A stretch of DNA of 7,433 bases, taken from the NCBI GenBank assembly GCA_028274925.1, contig JAQCNR010000307.1:1-7433 (forward strand), written 5' to 3'. Of this stretch, positions 6,207 through 7,433 are shown piece by piece (the stretch's first letter is position 1; each line of letters begins with the position of its first letter). The translations under genes and the position numbers were made by a program. Origin of the DNA: Halovenus sp. GTDB taxonomy: Archaea > Halobacteriota > Halobacteria > Halobacteriales > Haloarculaceae. A model generated the notes under the pieces. That model made no database searches. It saw nothing but the letters and a program-made list of their open reading frames with translations, and was not told the origin of the DNA.

Positions 6207-6253
6207 TATTTTCGACTGGCTCTTGCAGAAGGGAGTGTATCTGCCCACCTTTT
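6207..6253 (+). terminator. Possible T-tract terminator region after the ibrB-like gene
   Basis: The sequence turns AT-richer right after the stop, with TATTTT at 6207-6212 and a second T-run (CTTTT) at about 6249-6253. Archaeal termination relies on U-tracts in the RNA without a required hairpin, so these may end the operon. The tracts are short and the call is weak. Confidence 0.25.
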
Positions 6254-6286
6254 CCATATAAGTAGTTTCGCAAGAGATACGTGCAT
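6251..6286 (+). promoter_or_regulatory. Promoter of the serine recombinase gene
   Basis: ATATAAG at 6256-6262, preceded by TTTCC, is a good haloarchaeal TATA box. The expected transcription start is about 6283-6286, leaving a leader of about 22 bases with no Shine-Dalgarno before ATG 6307. GTGCAT (6281-6286) sits at that start, as it does in the promoter at 3376-3407. Confidence 0.5.
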
Positions 6287-6306
6287 AAGGCACAGAGTTT
6301 TACAAC

Positions 6307-6912
6307 ATGAGAGTCGCCGGCTACATCCGGGTCTCGACCAAGCAGCAGAAACAGGAAGGGAGCCACGAGCGCCAGCGCGACCGACTCAAGGACTGGGCCG
6401 ACCGCAACGACCACGCTCTCGACATCTACCAGGACATCGCCATCTCGGGGCAGTCCGACGACCGCCCGGCGTACGAGGAGATGATGACCGCGGTCAAAGA
6501 CGGCGGGTACGGCGCCGTGGCCGTTCGGGAGCTCTCCCGGTTCGGCCGGTCGCTCCAGCAGGTGCTTGGCGACATCGAGACGCTCGACGAGCACGACGTG
6601 GAGTTCATCAGCATCAGCGAGTCGTTCGACACCAGCTCGGCGATGGGGACAGCCATGCTCCAGATGATCGGCGTGTTCAACGAGTTTTGGGCGAACCTCG
6701 CGCGCGAGCGCGCAAAGGAGATGGTCGAACGGCGGAAGGCCGAAGGCAAACCCGTGGGTCGCCCCCGGAAGGTCGACGATGAGACGCTTGAGCAGATACG
6801 GGAGTGGGATGATGCAGGACTCAGCTACAGTGACATCGCCACGCTGGTCGAGGACATCATCGGCGAGCCCATCGATTCAAGCACAGTTTACAGATACTGT
6901 AACCAGGATTGA
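6307..6912 (+). CDS. Small serine recombinase (resolvase/invertase family)
   Basis: This 201-aa site-specific recombinase has the catalytic segment GYIRVST at residues 5-11, with the nucleophile Ser10 and the supporting Arg8. VRELSRFGRS (73-82) supplies the other active-site arginines in the usual 'R-L-x-R-x-x-R-x' block. A long dimer-interface helix spans about 112-145 (MGTAMLQMIGVFNEFWANLARERAKEMVERR), GRPRK (151-155) is the minor-groove linker, and the C-terminal helix-turn-helix (about 158-200) includes GLSYSDIATLV. The length is that of a compact resolvase/invertase rather than a large serine integrase. It forms and religates a Ser-linked DNA intermediate to resolve multimers, invert a segment or move an element. 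The gene has its own TATA box. Resolvase, invertase and element-borne transposon recombinase cannot be separated from sequence alone. No partner transposase is visible in the window. Confidence 0.92.
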   Translation: MRVAGYIRVSTKQQKQEGSHERQRDRLKDWADRNDHALDIYQDIAISGQSDDRPAYEEMMTAVKDGGYGAVAVRELSRFGRSLQQVLGDIETLDEHDVEFISISESFDTSSAMGTAMLQMIGVFNEFWANLARERAKEMVERRKAEGKPVGRPRKVDDETLEQIREWDDAGLSYSDIATLVEDIIGEPIDSSTVYRYCNQD

Positions 6913-6938
6913 TGTAACAGTCGGTAGGCGTCTGTAAG
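6886..6938. repeat. CTGTAA/TTACAG repeat cluster at the recombinase 3' end
   Basis: A perfect inverted repeat TTACAG-ATA-CTGTAA lies at 6888-6902, spanning the end of the recombinase coding sequence. Related copies follow: TGTAACAG at 6913-6920 and CTGTAA at 6932-6937. The cluster could be a recombinase binding or crossover site, or a regulatory site; the first copy lies in coding sequence and may be chance. Confidence 0.3.
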
Positions 6939-6940
6939 GC

Positions 6941-6970
6941 CGCAAAGTTTGCGTCGGCGCAACCGATAAG
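6941..6970 (+). promoter_or_regulatory. Nested CGCAA inverted repeats plus TATA-like box before the 100-aa gene
   Basis: CGCAAAGTTTGCG (6941-6953) is a perfect inverted repeat, and its right arm also pairs with a third element: TTGCG-TCGG-CGCAA (6949-6962). Three alternating CGCAA half-sites abut GATAAG (6965-6970), whose centre is about 26 bases before ATG 6994, the spacing of a leaderless haloarchaeal promoter. An operator or a DNA-binding site is inferred; RNA hairpins are less likely because the repeats lie upstream of the predicted transcription start. Confidence 0.4.
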
Positions 6971-6993
6971 CCGCCGGAGTGACAACTGCGCGC

Positions 6994-7296
6994 ATGGAGA
7001 GTCCACTGGACGACAACCCGCCGGCACTCGACACGCGCAGCGAGATCGCGGAGTTCGTCAAGGACCGCGGCCACGACCCGTTCGACATCGGCAAAGACGA
7101 GCAGGTGCTCGAAGGCAACGCCATCGCCCACGCTTGGGCCGATGAGGACCCCGATGACCGCGGCGGGCGGTCGGCGACGGTGCTCGCCCTCGAACACGAG
7201 CGCCTCCTCGACCGCGCCCAGGAGCGGGGCCTCGACATCACACGCCCGGAGATCAAGAGCGAGCAGGACCTTCCCGACTGGCTGGAGGGCTATTGA
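6994..7296 (+). CDS. Uncharacterised acidic 100-aa protein
   Basis: This 100-aa acidic protein has no recognised family. It has no cysteine, signal peptide or membrane segment. The middle contains AIAHAWADEDPDD (43-55) and a helix around 62-78 (TVLALEHERLLDRAQE), and it ends in LPDWLEGY. The start at ATG 6994 is preferred over GTG 6979, because GATAAG at 6965-6970 lies about 26 bases upstream and no ribosome site serves either start, as expected for a leaderless transcript. Its stop overlaps the next start (TGATG arrangement at 7294-7298), so the two genes are translationally coupled. Small acidic genes of this sort are common on haloarchaeal plasmids and proviruses; no function can be read from it. 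Confidence 0.65.
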   Translation: MESPLDDNPPALDTRSEIAEFVKDRGHDPFDIGKDEQVLEGNAIAHAWADEDPDDRGGRSATVLALEHERLLDRAQERGLDITRPEIKSEQDLPDWLEGY

Positions 7297-7433
7297 TGTT
7301 CGGGCGAGACTTCGAGGTTCGGACCCGGTTCGGCCGGCTGACCTACGGCACCAAGAGCCAGGCGATGGACGTCGCGCGCAAACTCGGGCTGTCGGGCACC
7401 CACGCCCACATGATGGACGGACAGCGGGTCTAT
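7296..7433 (+). CDS. Uncharacterised protein, 3' truncated by the window
   Basis: The frame stays open to the last base, giving 46 residues of a longer protein. It starts MFGRDFEVRTRFGRLTYGTK and continues with a helix at about 21-31 and GLSGTHAHMMDGQRVY. The start overlaps the previous stop by one base (TGATG), typical of haloarchaeal operons, and the composition resembles that of its neighbours. I do not recognise the family, and too little is visible to infer a role. Confidence 0.6.
   Translation, partial: MFGRDFEVRTRFGRLTYGTKSQAMDVARKLGLSGTHAHMMDGQRVY

Noticed and set aside
1..7433. CRISPR array
   Set aside because: No set of identical 25-40-base repeats at regular spacing was seen on either strand; the short repeats near 3355-3407 and 6888-6962 are 5-9 bases and operator-like.
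1..7433. tRNA, rRNA or riboswitch
   Set aside because: No cloverleaf-like or TPsiC-loop sequence and no long non-coding stretch; the largest gap (6199-6306) is 108 bases and AT-rich, with a promoter.

Overview
The window looks haloarchaeal. It is GC-rich, and the predicted proteins are rich in Asp and Glu and poor in Lys and Cys. Genes are packed with ATGA or TAATG overlaps, and the isolated genes have archaeal TATA-like elements close to a leaderless start. A small serine recombinase and several unrecognised short genes suggest an accessory replicon (plasmid, megaplasmid or integrated element) rather than core chromosome.

Region 1 (1-3353) is one tight plus-strand operon that reads as a type IV-B-like CRISPR-Cas effector locus: csf1 (zinc-ribbon subunit, cut by the left edge of the window), a small helical cas11-like gene, csf2 (Cas7-type RAMP backbone), csf3 (Cas5-type RAMP) and a cysH-like PP-loop gene. 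Adjacent genes overlap by 3 or 4 bases or are separated by 2. No cas1, cas2, cas6/csf5, dinG/csf4 or CRISPR array is visible, which fits IV-B, although the left flank is missing.

Region 2 (about 3354-6198) is a second plus-strand operon with its own promoter and a palindromic, operator-like element. It holds two unrecognised or weakly recognised small genes (192 and 53 aa), a 446-aa PAPS-reductase/DUF3440 protein resembling IbrA, and an overlapping ParB-domain protein resembling IbrB. Two different PP-loop (SGGKDS) proteins therefore sit within 2 kb of each other, one tied to the Csf complex and one to a ParB-like partner.

Region 3 (6199-7433) carries a small serine recombinase with its own promoter, an intergenic stretch with nested inverted repeats, an acidic 100-aa gene of unknown function with a leaderless-type promoter, and the start of a further gene cut by the right edge.

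The most notable content is the haloarchaeal IV-B-like effector operon beside an IbrA/IbrB-like operon. The family calls come from reading motifs, gene order and lengths by eye; no database search was possible.
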